A stretch of 64,000 nt of DNA from Argentina anserina (GCF_933775445.1 NC_065874.1:994501-1058500), one strand, 5' to 3'. Counted from the first letter of the stretch, positions 11,566 to 23,865 are shown. Notes: generated by a model from the letters alone, not told the origin. Numbers and translations: made by a program.

Positions 11566-12477
11566 CTGGGAATGGGAAGTGCAGTGGAGACACTATATAT
11601 GTGGTCAGGCCTATGGAGCACGCAAATATGACATGCTAGGCATATATCTGCAGCGTTCAACAATCCTTCTAATGGCAACTGGGATCCCTGTTATGCTCAT
11701 CTACATCTTCTCCGAGCCCCTTTTGATTGCTTCTGCAGCAGCAATCTTCGTTTATGGACTCATTCCCCAAATTTTTGCCTATGATTGCAATTTCCCCATA
11801 CAAAAATTCCTTCAGGCTCAGAGCATCATGTTCCCGAGCGCGTATATATCTGCGGCCGCGCTTGTGGTGCATGTGGTGCTGAGTTGGGTAGTGATCTATG
11901 AGTTTGGATGGGGCTTGTTGGGTGCATCGCTGATGTTGAGCTTCTCGTGGTGGATTATAGTGGTGGCGCAGTTTGTGTACATATTGGTGAGTCCAAGATG
12001 TAAATGTACTTGGAGAGGTTTTAGCATGCATGTTTTTTTTGGACTTTGGAGTTTTCTGAAGCTTTCAGTTGCGTCTGCCATTATGCTTTGTAATGTGGTG
12101 GTTACTAGCGAAGCTGAAGGTAGCTACAAGTCTACAACAACGTACTAGTCGATAATCTGTATTTTGAACAAAAACAGAAAGACATTTCTGTTTAATTTCT
12201 ACTACAATCATGATCTATTTGTTTTTAGTAAAAGTTACATGCATGTAATGCTGATCGATAACGATAACGTTACAATGACAATTTTTTCGCTTAACTTGTG
12301 CAGCATGACCATATCTGGATAGGTGTTGTTCATGGTTTCCGTGGGTTTCAATGCTGCTGCAAGGTCAGTTACCAACTAAAACTTTCCGATCTGACCATAT
12401 CTGCTTTGTTTCTTTCTTTATATATTGAAACAAGCTGGCTAGGTCATCGACCTGCATGGTAGCTAATTCTTTTATGT

Positions 12478-12795
12478 TGTGTTTGGATAGAGGAAAACAA
12501 GGAGAAATTTAATTAAATTTTAGAAATTTGATATTAATTATCTTGTTTGGGATGAAATTCTTAGAAATGCAAATTCAATTCTAAAATCTAAGGGGAATTT
12601 GAACCATATTCTCCCTATTTATTTTCCATGAAAAAGAGGTTACATTCTTCAAATCCCATTTTTTTTATACAATTCTAACCATTTTTTAAGTTATAGGGAA
12701 TAATATAATATCCAAACAAAAATATTCTCAATTCTTATAATTTTATATTACTAAAAATAGAATTCCCATCAAAATGAAATTTACATCAAAGTCAA
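12478..12795. mobile_element. Probable MITE with TTTGGAT-type ends
   Basis: This AT-rich block inside a pseudogene intron starts with GTGTTTGGATAGAGG and contains the inverse motif ATATCCAAACAAA near 12709. Blocks such as AAATTTAATTAAATTTTAG and AATTTGAACCATATTC recur in inverted form. Plant MITEs with GTTTGGAT-like ends are common. Exact ends and target duplication could not be fixed, so the family is not assigned. Confidence 0.4.
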
Positions 12796-14916
12796 CACTA
12801 AGGTTTAGTAGATATAGTGATAATATGGATCCTCAAATAGAGTAACATCACAAATGAACTTACAGTGTGAGGATTGGGAACGAGCTCGGGGCAGGACACC
12901 CAAAGTCGGTCGCATTTGCAGTAGTAATAGTGACGTCAAGCTCGTTCATCATCTCCGTAGTGTGTGCCATAGTTGTTCTTGCATTACGAAACGTCATAAG
13001 CTACGCGTTCACTGATGGTGAGACTGTGTCCAACGCAGTCTCAGCCCTATCTCCTTACCTTGCTGTCTCTATTATTCTCAACGGCATCCAACCTGTTTTG
13101 TCTGGTAAGTCAATCTCATACTACTTCTAGCGCGCTATACAAATCGTATTCCTCATGTTGTTCTTGGTGCGATTCTTTTCGCCAATTTTGATCAGGATAA
13201 CATAAACCCTAGCCTTATGCCGAGTGAATAAATTAAATGGCTGCTCTATTACGTTCGTGGTCCATCTTGTAAATTTTGCCTTTGAAGCTAGAAAAGAAAG
13301 AATCTGAAAGTTCCTAGCCTTTTCATTCCTGACCTAGCTTAGCTTGCTAATATTCAAAGTGGAGAGTTTGAGTTTGTTTTCGCTACTCGTGTGAGTAGCT
13401 CCGTTAGAATTCTGTAGTACATAGTAGATTATGATTGGTCCTTGCTTTGTTCTACTTCTTGATCATTCTGATTAAGATGGCCGATTAGCTAAACACCCTT
13501 TAAACTCGATCTTTGTTGATTACCTTAAAGAAGAAAACCTTTCAATTTTTTTTGTAGAATAAATTCCAATAATTGATGTACCAAAGTGAACAATTCATGA
13601 ATTATCTAGTGATGTTGTTCGACTGGAGCTGCAGTGGTCATCCAACTTTGTATCTTTATATATAGTGATCAGTTGGCTACTCTCTAGGGGTCCAGCATCA
13701 TTTGCATCTGATCCTTTTTTGGGCCAGGTGATTAATCATTTATATGCAGGACATATATTCTGCCATATATGCAGGACATATATTGGGCCAGGTGATTATT
13801 ATTTGACGGAGGATCTTTAATTATAACTAGCTAGCACCCCATATATTCATTCTATCTTTGATGATGAAATATTAATTTGTCCATGACCAAAGCTGTCAAT
13901 CCCTACTAGAGTATGCATGCAGTAGTGGTAACCGGCTGTTGTAACTTAAACAATGTCTCGAGTTTGAAACCTTGTGAATACAGCACCATGTGTTGAGAGA
14001 GTCAACTTCTCTACGGAGACCGTCAAACACTTAGAATGGATTACTTGTAAAGGGTACTATCCCAATATGTCAAATCCTTTAAAAAAAAGTTGTCAATCCC
14101 TGTCATGTTAACCGGCAAAGGCAAAAGTTTACACGACATCTTTCATTTAAACAATACTGTTAATTCTCTTTTGCGAATGTTCATATAATAATTTTTGGAA
14201 AAAACTTAGCAGACTATGGCTGGTCAGCTATAGCTATAGTTGACCCAAGCCAATAAAAAATTAAAAGGTATCTTTTTTTAATGTATCATGTTTATAGCTG
14301 GAAATATGTTAACGGAGACTAACGCAAAAACCTCCTAAGTTCCAGTTCTCTTCCTTCCTAGTCTTTTGCAGAGATGTCGCAAACCCGACTCTAAACTTTA
14401 ATCGATTGAGATTAAATCCTCACTTCATCCCCAATGGAAGCTATATATCGTTGCTCTTATTCACATACCCATTAAACAATGCATCTTCAACTGCCTTCAA
14501 AGACACGACCATTGATCTTCCTCACCAACTCAGATTTTTTAATAATCAACCAATCTGAGCAACATCTTTATCCTTCTCAAACTTGGTCAAATTCACCAAT
14601 TTTCCCATTTCAATGAAACCCGGCCAAAATCAGCTTTCCTTTGCTTTCAAATCACAAACTCAATCACAAATTCAATAGACTCGCCTCCAATATCAACACC
14701 CAATCACCCATAACCAATTTTGCATAAATATGCCAAAATTGAAGCATACCCAAATATACAACTCTTGTTTCCTCTTCACCAGGCAACACAAACCACAAAA
14801 CCGTTATCTCACTAACTGCCTAACACATCTCAAGAAGTCCCATTGATTCACACCCGTAGTGGTAACACAATGAATTTTGTGTGAGATATCTTACAAAACA
14901 CACTGAAACTCCTTAA

Positions 14917-15476
14917 TAGGGGTGGGCATAAAAAACGGAAATCTCAATCCCGTCCCGAAATTCATAGGGACGGGACGGGACGGAGGTCTAAAAATGTTCG
15001 TCCCGTCCCGATCCCGTCCCGTTTCATAATAGTTGGATGGAACGTGGGACGAATAATTTATATCCCGCTTTGTCCCGTCCCGTCCCACCTTTGATAAAAA
15101 CTTAAAAATTCTTATATATTTTTATCAAAATAAAACTAATTTATGTTTTTAATAACTCCAAAATTATATCAACTCAAATAATAATGGTAAATTATAATAT
15201 TTTGAACGTAATATGCATTTTTTTTGTTAAAATTTTATTATTGAATGTTATTTTATCAATGAAAAAGTAAAAATATATGTTTTTATTTAACTTCATAGGA
15301 AGGTGAGATTTGTCCCGTCCCGTCCCGATCCCGTCCCGTCCCAACCGGGATTAATCCCGAGTGGGATGCATTCTTAAAAACCCTGGTCCCGTTCTGATCC
15401 CGTCCCGATTAAAAAGAGTGGGACGGGACGTGGGATGAGCCCCGTCCCGTCCCATCCCGTCTCGTGCCCACCCCTA
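14917..15476. mobile_element. Non-autonomous hAT-type element with GGGAC repeats
   Basis: The 560-base element is bounded by inverted ends TAGGGGTGGGCA and TGCCCACCCCTA. It is flanked by an 8-base target duplication, CTCCTTAA at 14909-14916 and CTCCTTAG at 15477-15484, with one mismatch. Ends of the (C/T)AGGGGTGGGCA type and 8-base duplications fit the hAT superfamily. The interior has no transposase frame. Both subterminal zones are packed with GGGAC/GTCCC units and the middle is very AT-rich. It lies in the fourth intron of the MATE pseudogene. A degenerate relative is at 61918-62081. Confidence 0.85.
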
Positions 15477-15720
15477 CTCCTTAGGGCCTTAGGGGGGCCT
15501 CAAGAGTAGCGACTTTTAAGAGAGTTATTTGAGAGGATCTTGCATTAGTCACTCCGTTAACATAGTTGCAACAATGAAAAATAATATTTAAAGAAGACAC
15601 CTGTCATTTTTTTATTGGCCTAGGTCAGCTATAGCTGACCAACCCGGGTCTGCCAAGTTTTCTCCTTCTGATGTACGTTCTATTTTGTGAACTTGCAATA
15701 ATATATATATATATATATAT

Positions 15721-15929
15721 GAGAAATTATTATATATACCCGCCACATATTTCACGTGAGGTACCTCTTTAATATTATTGGTTCATTTTTACTGTGATTG
15801 TTTCTGATTGGTTATTATATGTAAATAAATTTTTGTCATTTTCACCGCATGCATGTTAATTATACCATGGCATAATATGATTGATTGGGTACAACACATG
15901 ACAGTGATGGGTACACATAATAATTACTC
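15721..15929. mobile_element. Small MITE, copy 1
   Basis: A 209-base AT-rich element with near-perfect terminal inverted repeats, GAGAAATTATTATATATACCC on the left against the complement of GGGTACACATAATAATTACTC. It lies between TA microsatellites, so a target duplication cannot be separated from the repeat. A homologous copy in opposite orientation is at about 26021-26237. Confidence 0.7.
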
Positions 15930-17214
15930 ATATATATATATAGTTCAAATTTCACTCTCATAACCATTTGATTTAGCTAACATTAATTATGGTGTACGAA
16001 ATTACACTAAAATGATAGAAGACTTGACCAAAAATATATGCGATTTCGACAATTTGGTAATGCCAAGACAGTGGTATCAATGAAATCGAAAAACATATTG
16101 CATGCATGTCACTTCTTTGCAAATTATCTTCACATGCAGTTAACTGAAAACAAATTTGTCGACCACCTTATACCAACCTTTCTAAACTTATGTCATGTGT
16201 CAAATTGCTCAATTATTATCTAAATATGAGTGAAAAAATACACATAACATAAGTTTAAAAAGACGAGTACAAGATGTACAAATGAAAAGTGGTCGGTAAA
16301 TTTACTTCTCATCTAACTTCACTTCCCTTGAAAAGATGGGAAAATCTAACAGTCAAGAAACTCAAATATGTGGTCTTGAGTATATATGGGCTTGTAGTTG
16401 AACATCAAGGTCATTCGTGGTCCTGCTCAATTTGTTTTGCTAGGGTTTGTTTAACGTTCTTGTGAACTTGAGCTGCATGTTATTATTCATAACTAATATA
16501 ATTTCATTTGCTGTGTTGTTATAATAACAGGGGTGACTGTTGGGTGTGGATGGCAAGCATTTGTGGCGTATGTTAACATCGGATGTTACTACATTGTTGA
16601 TATTCCTTTGGGCTTTGTTCTTGGCTTCAAGTTCGACTTTGGAGCTCAGGTATAACTTCTTTAATTATAGAAGTAATCAATTAAGAACATATTATAAAAA
16701 CACATCAGTGCTTTACACCTTTTCCCTTTGTTCTTTTCAGGGAATATGGTCTGGAATGATAGGAGGGACATTTATACAAACACTGATCTTATTGTGGATC
16801 ACATTTCGGACTGACTAGAATAAAGAGGTACTTAATTAATTAAGTACTAATAACTGATTGGATGTCATAAGTGGGATAACTGATAGAATAAGTAATTGAT
16901 TAGGTAATTGCTTGTGATTAATCAACTAATTGTTACCATATATGCAGGTCGAAAATGTAAAGAATCGTTTGGATAAATGGGATGACAAGAAAGAGCCTCT
17001 TCTCACAGAACAGATGGGATAATATGAGACACTATAGTGTTTTTTTACGTGAATGGAGAATCGTTTGCATTGATTTGAGTTCAAAGAAATGTATTCGATC
17101 ATGATTGTTGACTTACGTATCGTACTGTTTGTTTAAAGGGCGGAAGAATACACCAAAGAAGTACTCCTCATTACTGTCACTGGTGCGTGCGGTCCAGAGA
17201 ACGCATGCTTCACA

Positions 17215-17715
17215 TGTTAAACAGCGACAAGCGTGGCCCGTGGATCAACTGTACCGATATTGTCCCAACTTAGTCACCTCACATGTGTTGGGTTTTAATC
17301 ACAAAAGGTCTCGGTACAATTGGTTATTATCCACCCACTTATAAGCTTTATTTTCTTTGTCACTTCTTAGATGTGAGATCTCTCCTCTCCAACACGCCCC
17401 CTCACGTGCAACCTAATTTTTAGGTCTGCACGTGACAGATTAACATCCCACATACTGGGATGAAAGAAACTAAGGTCCATGACATGACAAAGTGGCACCC
17501 AACTCGGGCCCACGAAAGATCGGAGGCACGACTGGAGAGGGACCCGCTCTGATACCATGTTAAACAACGACAAGCGTGGCCCGTGGACCAACTGTACCGA
17601 TATTGTCCCAACTTAGCCATCTCACATGTGTTGGGTACAATTGGTTATTATTCACCCACTTATAAGCTTTATTTTCTTTGTCACTTCTTAAATGTGGGAT
17701 CTCTCCTCTCCAACA
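17215..17715 (-). mobile_element. Complete TRIM (miniature LTR retrotransposon)
   Basis: The 501-base element sits just downstream of the MATE pseudogene. Two direct repeats (17215-17394, 180 bases; 17558-17715, 158 bases) start TGTTAAACA and end CTCCAACA on the + strand. They differ mainly by a 22-base deletion in the right copy. A 5-base target duplication TCACA is present at 17210-17214 and 17716-17720. Read on the minus strand, TGGTATCAGAGC follows the first LTR directly (17546-17557) and matches the initiator-Met tRNA primer-binding site. A purine-rich GTGAGGGGGCG precedes the second LTR. The internal region is about 163 bases with no coding capacity, so mobilisation would need proteins supplied in trans. 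Confidence 0.93.
17546..17557 (-). other. Primer-binding site of the TRIM element
   Basis: The minus strand reads TGGTATCAGAGC immediately after the LTR end, complementary to the 3' end of initiator methionine tRNA as in most plant LTR elements. Confidence 0.85.
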
Positions 17716-17720
17716 TCACA

Positions 17721-18400
17721 GAGTTCTTGTACTCCTGCTCTTATTGCTGGGTTTGAAACTTTGAGTTACGTACTGAACAGTGTACACTAATTAACCTGAG
17801 AATGTGAGATTCATGTTTTTTCTTTTTCTTTTATGAAAAATCTTCGATTGATAGTGCTATTCTGAATTTCTGATAGGATTTAGGATTATGTTCCTGGTAT
17901 GACGAGGCACCACCAAAAGTATCAATAATTTACTGCTAAAATATGCATGCCTTCCCTTTCAGCCATCCCTTATTCGATCGATCGATCAGCAAATCGATCA
18001 CATATATACCTTTAACTTTAGGATCATTTTATACAGAAACTAGCATTGCACGAAATAAATTTTCAACCAAGTCTCATCGACGTCGAATCACTTTATTTTG
18101 TCTCGTATTTTCTATCTTAATCGTGAAAACAACAAAACATATATATACCCTGATGGATCGCCCTTGCTAAACTTTTGAGGTTAAAAGTTTAAAACTGCGA
18201 AAAACTTCAGATCTAGGTTGACGAAGTTAAGTAACACCAATATTCAGCGCCGTACGATCTTAGTTTAACATTTGGCCGATGGACGAAAGAGTGTAAAAAA
18301 CTAAAAAATAAACTCACTTGTACCATATCTGATTCAGTTAATGCTGCCTACTTCATATAATCCCACTGCGGAACATTCATATCCGCAACAAACACATACT
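17721..18400. other. Intergenic / promoter region of the intact MATE gene
   Basis: AT-rich DNA with no gene. It includes a tetranucleotide run GATCGATCGATC near 17975. The region immediately upstream of 18401 carries an in-frame ATG at 18341, which would add 20 low-complexity residues; the later ATG is preferred. No convincing TATA box was fixed. Confidence 0.45.
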
Positions 18401-20793
18401 ATGAGTTCTCATGAAGAGCTCCACCAACCCATCTTGAGCTCTCAACCTGACTCTGAACCATTAGCCTCAGCTAGTCATGGCGAGGAGTCATCTCCCCTTG
18501 AGAAGGTACTATCAGACACTCGGTTGCCGTGCTTTGAGAGGCTCCGGTTGGCCACATGGATTGAACTCAAGCTCCTCTTCCGCCTTGCTGCCCCTGCAGT
18601 CTTCGTTTACGTCGTCAACAACACCATGTCACTTTCTACACGTGTCTTCGCCGGCCACCTGGGTAACCTTGAGCTTGCGGCTGCCTCCCTCGGCAATAGC
18701 GGCATCCAACTCTTTGCCTACGGCCTCATGGTACGTACAGAATATCTAATAAGAGATCGAACATGACTTCAAATTGCGGCTCTCACTTCTTTAAGGTATA
18801 TTTTGAAGTGTTTCCGTCGAAATATGATCCTTTGAAAACACTCTAAATGGTACACATTAATCGTTGATTTGATTATCTGAAAGCACTGATACCAGTCTTT
18901 TAATTTTTCTTGTAGTTAGGTATGGGAAGCGCGGTGGAGACTTTATGTGGGCAAGCATATGGTGCCCACAAGTACGACATGTTAGGCGTATATCTCCAAA
19001 GAGCAACCGTAGTCTTAACCATCACCGGAATTCCACTTCTCGCGGTCTTCCTCCTAGCCAAGCCCATATTGCTCCTATTTGGAGAATCATCTACCCTGGC
19101 CTCTTCTGCCGCGGTCTTTGTCTATGGTCTGATCCCACAAATCTTTGCTTATGCTGTCAACTTCCCCATCCAAAAGTTTCTCCAGGCTCAGAGAATTGTG
19201 CTTCCAAGTGCATACATATCTGGGGCTACTCTTGGGGTACACTTATTGCTGAGTTGGGTAGCTGTGTATGTGTTAGGGTGGGGGTTGATTGGTGCCTCAT
19301 TGGTTTTGAGCTTGTCTTGGTGGATCATCGTAGTTGCTCAGTTCGTCTACATTCTGAAGAGCAGCAAGTGTAAGCAGACATGGAGTGGGTTTAGTTTGCA
19401 GGCGTTTACCGGGTTGTGGGAGTTCGTGAAGTTATCGACTGCATCAGCTGTGATGTTGTGCTTAGAGGTGTGGTATTTTCAGGTGCTAGTGCTGATTGCT
19501 GGCTTGCTAGAGGACCCTGAGCTTGCGTTGAACTCTTTGGCCGTATGGTAAGAAACTAAACTCTAGCTTAACTTCATGCAATATAGCACAGTTACTGGCA
19601 ACAAAAAAGGACTTCAAAGTTAATTATCTATTTGCAATTGAAATTCAAATGAAACATGTTTAATCTAGTATAAATTAATGTATGTTATACATCTCACATC
19701 CCACGGTTGATAACGAATATTATTTTTTTGATCTCACTCATAAAACAATATCAATCGTCGGATGTTAGATGTATAACATACATTGATGTATATTAGAATT
19801 TTCTGAAATATATTGTAAGTTTCTTCTCCAAAAAAAAAAATTGTAACATGCATTAGAGTAACTCGAGTAATATACAATAACGTGGGCGGTGTATCTTTCT
19901 ACTTACTGATTATTACATGCAAGTAAACTTTTCTAAACGTAGATGATAGATCGATGAATTTGATGGGACATTACATTTTCAACTTACATGCTTAAACTTT
20001 TCTTAATTTTGGATGACTAAGAATATATCTACATGTTCACGAAAAGAGAAACACAAGCTAACTAGTCACAGTATTCACATAATCCTATAATTATAGGAAT
20101 ACCATGGAGTTGAGTAAGGATCTGTAGCGATCATTCATAGATTTTGATCAAAACTTAAGGTTCAGTACCTAATCACCTAATAATTTAAAAGTAAAGCGAT
20201 CGACCATATTTTTACTTTTGCTTCTTGAAAAGGAGTAGATCGAGGTATATACCATATATACTCCGTAGTTCTAGACTTATAGTACTTACATTTCTGGTTT
20301 ACTTAACCTCATGCAGCATGGCAATTAATGGAGTATTGTTCATGGTTTCAGTTGGATTTAATGCAGCTATAAGGTAAATGACAAATTTCAAGGTTATAAC
20401 TATAGATCACTGTTTATCTGTTAACGAAGAAATCAAATTATGCACAGTGTGCGAGTAAGCAATGAGCTAGGTGCTGGGAATCCAAGGTCGGCTGCATTCT
20501 CGGTTGTGATAGTAACACTGGTATCGTTGGCTATTGCAATAGTTGAAGCTGCCATTGTGCTGTCACTCCGCGATGTAATCAGTTACGCCTTTACCAGCGG
20601 CGAAACTGTTGCCAAAGCCGTCTCTAAACTCACTCCCTATTTGGCTGTCACTCTAATCCTTAATGGGATTCAACCTGTACTCTCGGGTAAGTTCGCAAGG
20701 AGTAGTTTTCTTGTGAGAGTTTTATGAATTCACTACTCGTTTACTCATTTCTTCAATGTCATGTTATTATGATGATTATGCATCTTTTAGCAG

Positions 20794-20834
<41 letters not shown>

Positions 20835-22786
20835 CAGAATAGGGAAGCTTCACTATGAAATTACAGAGTAAAGTTCCAATTTTGACACACTTTCGGTCAA
20901 TTTTTTTCACCATAAATGATTCAATATTTAGGTATGTTATTCAAGATCATCTCTACAAAGTTTCATCCAATTTGACAATAGTTTGAGCTTTTAAAATTGA
21001 GATTTACACGAACGGTTCACGTTGAACAGTTTTAATTCATTCATTGATTTAATCTAATTTCAATACCTTAACGATGTCCGAATTAGATGAAATTTTGTAC
21101 AGATTATCTTGAATAGCACACCTAAATATTGAATCACTTATGGTGAAAACAAATGACCGAAAAATGTGTCAAATTGGAACTTCACTCTTGATAGGGACTA
21201 TATATATATATATATATATATACATATTTCGCTTTCAAATTATTTGAGTTATGCTTTCTTCTTTTGTATTTGTATTTAGAATCATACATGGTTGAATTAT
21301 CACTTACGATAATTTGCAGGGACTAGCTTGCATACATAGCACATATTCTTTGGTCAATTTAGAATCTTTAAACCAAACAAAAAATGTTCCTTTCAAGTGC
21401 AGGGGAGTATCAAATTAGGAAAGAAAGTTGCATACGACTAGTAACCAGAGCGTTGCTTAAGCTAGCGTCATATATGTCAACTAGAAATGTGAAAATTTAG
21501 AGGCGAACATTACTTTGTAAATTTAAAGACACGTAGGGGGTATTGAATCCGAAGTTTTGATTGATTTCCATATATATATATATATATATGCCCCTTCACT
21601 ACGAGATCTATTTTTTGGGTCCTTTAAAGGGATATGTCACTTTATTAACTTCTCGATCACATTTTAACATCTTCACTAGTCAACCTTTAGAATTTAATGT
21701 GTATCACCTCTATAAAATTTCAGCCAAAGTGGAGGTGTTAAGGCATTCAAAACTAGGATTTAAACTTATAAGCATGAACAGTTCATGTTTGACATATTTT
21801 GTGCGTTCATTGCTTTTACAAAGTTTGATACCTTAACGATCACCATTTTAGCTGAGATTTTACACATTAGACCCTAAAAGTTAAATGGTGGAGAAGTGAA
21901 AATGTAATCGAAAAGTTCGTTACTAAGCTATCCCTTTAAAATACTAAAAAAAAATGGATCCCTTATTTGAATGATCCCTTATATATAGCTTCTCAATTGT
22001 GAACGTTCGCACTGTCCGCACGGTGCGAATTTGGTGGCGCGCGACGACGGCGTGGAAGGTGCCGGTCGCATTCCCCCCTCCTGACACTCATGTCTGTACC
22101 GGTCGGAGCTGCAACATCGGCCGGAATCTCGAAATTTCAAGTTTATGGGCACCGTGCAGAAATTTTGAGATTCCAACCATCGTGGGCAAGTGCTGCAGCT
22201 CCGACCTGCACTGACATGAGCACCGGGAGGGGAGCACAGCTGGCACCATCCGCGTCGTCATTGTGCGTCACCGGTCGTTGGAATCACTGAATCCACACGT
22301 GTTTATTGTACGTAGGGGTGGCTGTTGGTTGTGGATGGCAAGCCTTTGTCGCATATGTGAATGTGGGATGCTACTATGTTGTTGGAATCCCATTAGGCTG
22401 TGTTCTGGGATTTAAGTTCGATCTTGGAGCTCAGGTACGTAAGTACTTCTTATATGCACTGCATGCACATGTTTTAGTCAGAGATAGAAGAAAAAAGAAC
22501 CTTAAAATTAATATGTCGATGCAGGGAATATGGTCTGGGATGATAGGAGGAACATTGATGCAAACCATCATCTTATTGTGGGTAACATTTCGTACGGACT
22601 GGATCAAAGAGGTAATCACTTACATTGTGACTTAGATCAATATCGATCACGAATTAGCTTTACTTGGATTCTAATCTTTAACAAACTACTATGGATCGGT
22701 TGTTTCAGGTGGATACAAGTAAAGAGCGTTTGGAAAAATGGGACGACTCCAATAGACAGCAACAACAAACTCTACTTAAGAGCTGA
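18401..22786 (+). CDS. MATE efflux transporter (DETOXIFICATION 40-like)
   Basis: Seven exons: 18401-18730, 18916-19547, 20317-20373, 20448-20686, 22316-22434, 22525-22611, 22709-22786. They join in frame to 513 residues, the normal size for plant MATE proteins. The protein would have twelve membrane helices and export organic cations or flavonoid-type compounds by H+ or Na+ antiport (family knowledge). Diagnostic stretches are [68 protein letters not shown] and [14 protein letters not shown]. These closely match my memory of Arabidopsis DTX40 (At3g21690). The N-terminus is acidic and soluble. The ATG at 18401 ([12 protein letters not shown]) is chosen over the upstream ATG at 18341 because homologues begin there. 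The fourth intron (20687-22315) is swollen by three foldback elements. The upstream paralogue is dead, so this is the only functional copy in the window. Confidence 0.93.
20830..21200. mobile_element. Foldback MITE 1 in MATE intron 4
   Basis: Flanked on both sides by (TA)n. The left arm, starting TAGTCCAGAATAGGG, is matched by an inverted right arm ending CAAGAGTGAAG...GGGACTA. Roughly 150 bases pair per arm, including the shared block CCATAA(A/G)TGATTCAATATTT. There is no coding capacity. The flanking TA would fit a TA-target element, but cannot be proved within the microsatellite. Confidence 0.7.
21589..21985. mobile_element. Foldback MITE 2 in MATE intron 4
   Basis: The second AT-rich inverted-repeat element also starts directly after a (TA)n run. 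Left-arm blocks CCTTTAAAGGGATATGTCAC, TCGATCACATTTTAACATC and AATTTAATGTGTATCACC recur inverted on the right. The arms are clearly diverged, so it is older than neighbour elements or a different subfamily. No coding capacity. Confidence 0.6.
22031..22276. mobile_element. GC-rich foldback element in MATE intron 4
   Basis: A strikingly GC-rich island in an AT-rich intron, 40 bases before the exon 5 acceptor. The two halves are inverted copies. GACGACGGCG, GGTGCCGGTC, CTCATGTC, GTCGGAGCTGCA and GGAATCTC on the left reappear in reverse complement on the right, with a centre near 22140-22150. It has no gene content. It could be a GC-rich MITE or the remains of an inverted duplication. Its position near the 3' splice site could influence splicing. 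Confidence 0.65.
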
Positions 22787-23865
22787 TCAATCGAGCTGAT
22801 GTTGAAGGACGAAGGCTCAAGTTTCCAACAACATCAGTTGGCTAATCGTCCCGATCTCAACTCTAATTTGTCACGATTTGATTACAAATTTAGCTTGCTT
22901 TGATTAGGCGCTTTCATATTATTGTCTCATGAGAATAAGGTGGGAACCAGTGAGATAACCAAAGAGCGTGTATGCATGTATGTCAAGCGTGAAAGGAGGA
23001 AAACAAAATAGCACACAAAGAGAGTGTCAAACATTTGCATATTTGTTGGACCTAGAATGTAATTAATTTTTTCGACCGTAAGAAATAACTTACTAGACAC
23101 AGTGCTAATTCTCGCCTGGACATTTTAAGCCATCGAAACTGGCATATATAACAACTCAAAGAAAAATTGCTATCGATCGTTTGTATAGCACTCGCAAATA
23201 TATTATGTACCAACGACATTATAATGGAGATATAAATAAGTTCATACATATAAGTTAGGTAGTCTAGATAGTAACTTCTGAGCAGCCCGGCAAGCTAGCA
23301 GAACCAAACCATTCGATTCCAATATATGCCCAAACACTACGTACGTGAAGATGCTATCACACATGAAGGTTAAGAGAACAGTCAATTATGAGACAGTACG
23401 GCCGGCATGGTATGGAAGCTTTAAATAAATGAAGAAGAAAATGATTGTCTTCACTCTTCAGGAAGTTGACTTAGCTTGTTTGGCTAAAAGTTACGAAATA
23501 ATTAAGTCATAGCTGGTATCCCATTACTTTCCAACCAGGCAAACCCTCACACAGATAATGAATACTGGTTGAAGTGCCAATTACATAATGCAGCCATGTT
23601 ATGAGTTTACAGAACCATGTTAGATAGATCCATATACACTGCAAATGAGTCCTATAGAGCCATTAGTATAGAGGTCATAAATTGAAAGAGTAAACTATGC
23701 GAAATCATATATTATTATTAAGATCCTATGCGGCTATGCTATATATATATACTAATATACTATGAAATAATTTGATTAGAAATCCAGAACTGCTTAAACC
23801 AAGATGAAGCTCGTATATATTTCTGAATATGATGGAGAATAAAGTTTAACACGTACAGCACAAAT
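22787..23865. other. Intergenic region
   Basis: 3' flank of the MATE gene (+) and 3' flank of the basic-protein gene (-), which converge here. AT-rich, with no gene or clear repeat seen. Confidence 0.5.

Larger units (their letters stand above)
11566..17022 (+). pseudogene. MATE efflux transporter pseudogene (DTX40-like)
   Basis: Six of the seven exons seen in the intact paralogue at 18401-22786 are recognisable: about 11566-12080, 12306-12363, 12866-13104, 16531-16649, 16741-16827 and 16948-17022. The last four keep paralogue exon lengths exactly or nearly so. Defects: the first exon (transmembrane helix 1 region) is absent. A TATA expansion of 4 bases near 11590 shifts the frame just after GMGSAVETL. 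About 8 codons are lost after SEPLL. The end of exon 2, encoding the LEVWYFQ...SLAVW equivalent, is missing. Two tryptophan codons are TAG (in the ISGW and RTDW motifs, near 12321 and 16815). The coding blocks remain very similar to the neighbour, so decay is fairly recent. The long fourth intron holds a hAT-type element and a MITE. Confidence 0.9.

Noticed and set aside
17105..17620. Open frames 17105-17344, 17367-17591 and 17420-17620
   Set aside because: All fall in the TRIM element, which has LTRs, primer site and no coding capacity.
18341..18400. Upstream ATG adding 20 residues to the MATE protein
   Set aside because: The extra residues are unlike MATE N-termini; the ATG at 18401 starts an acidic segment like that of DTX40.
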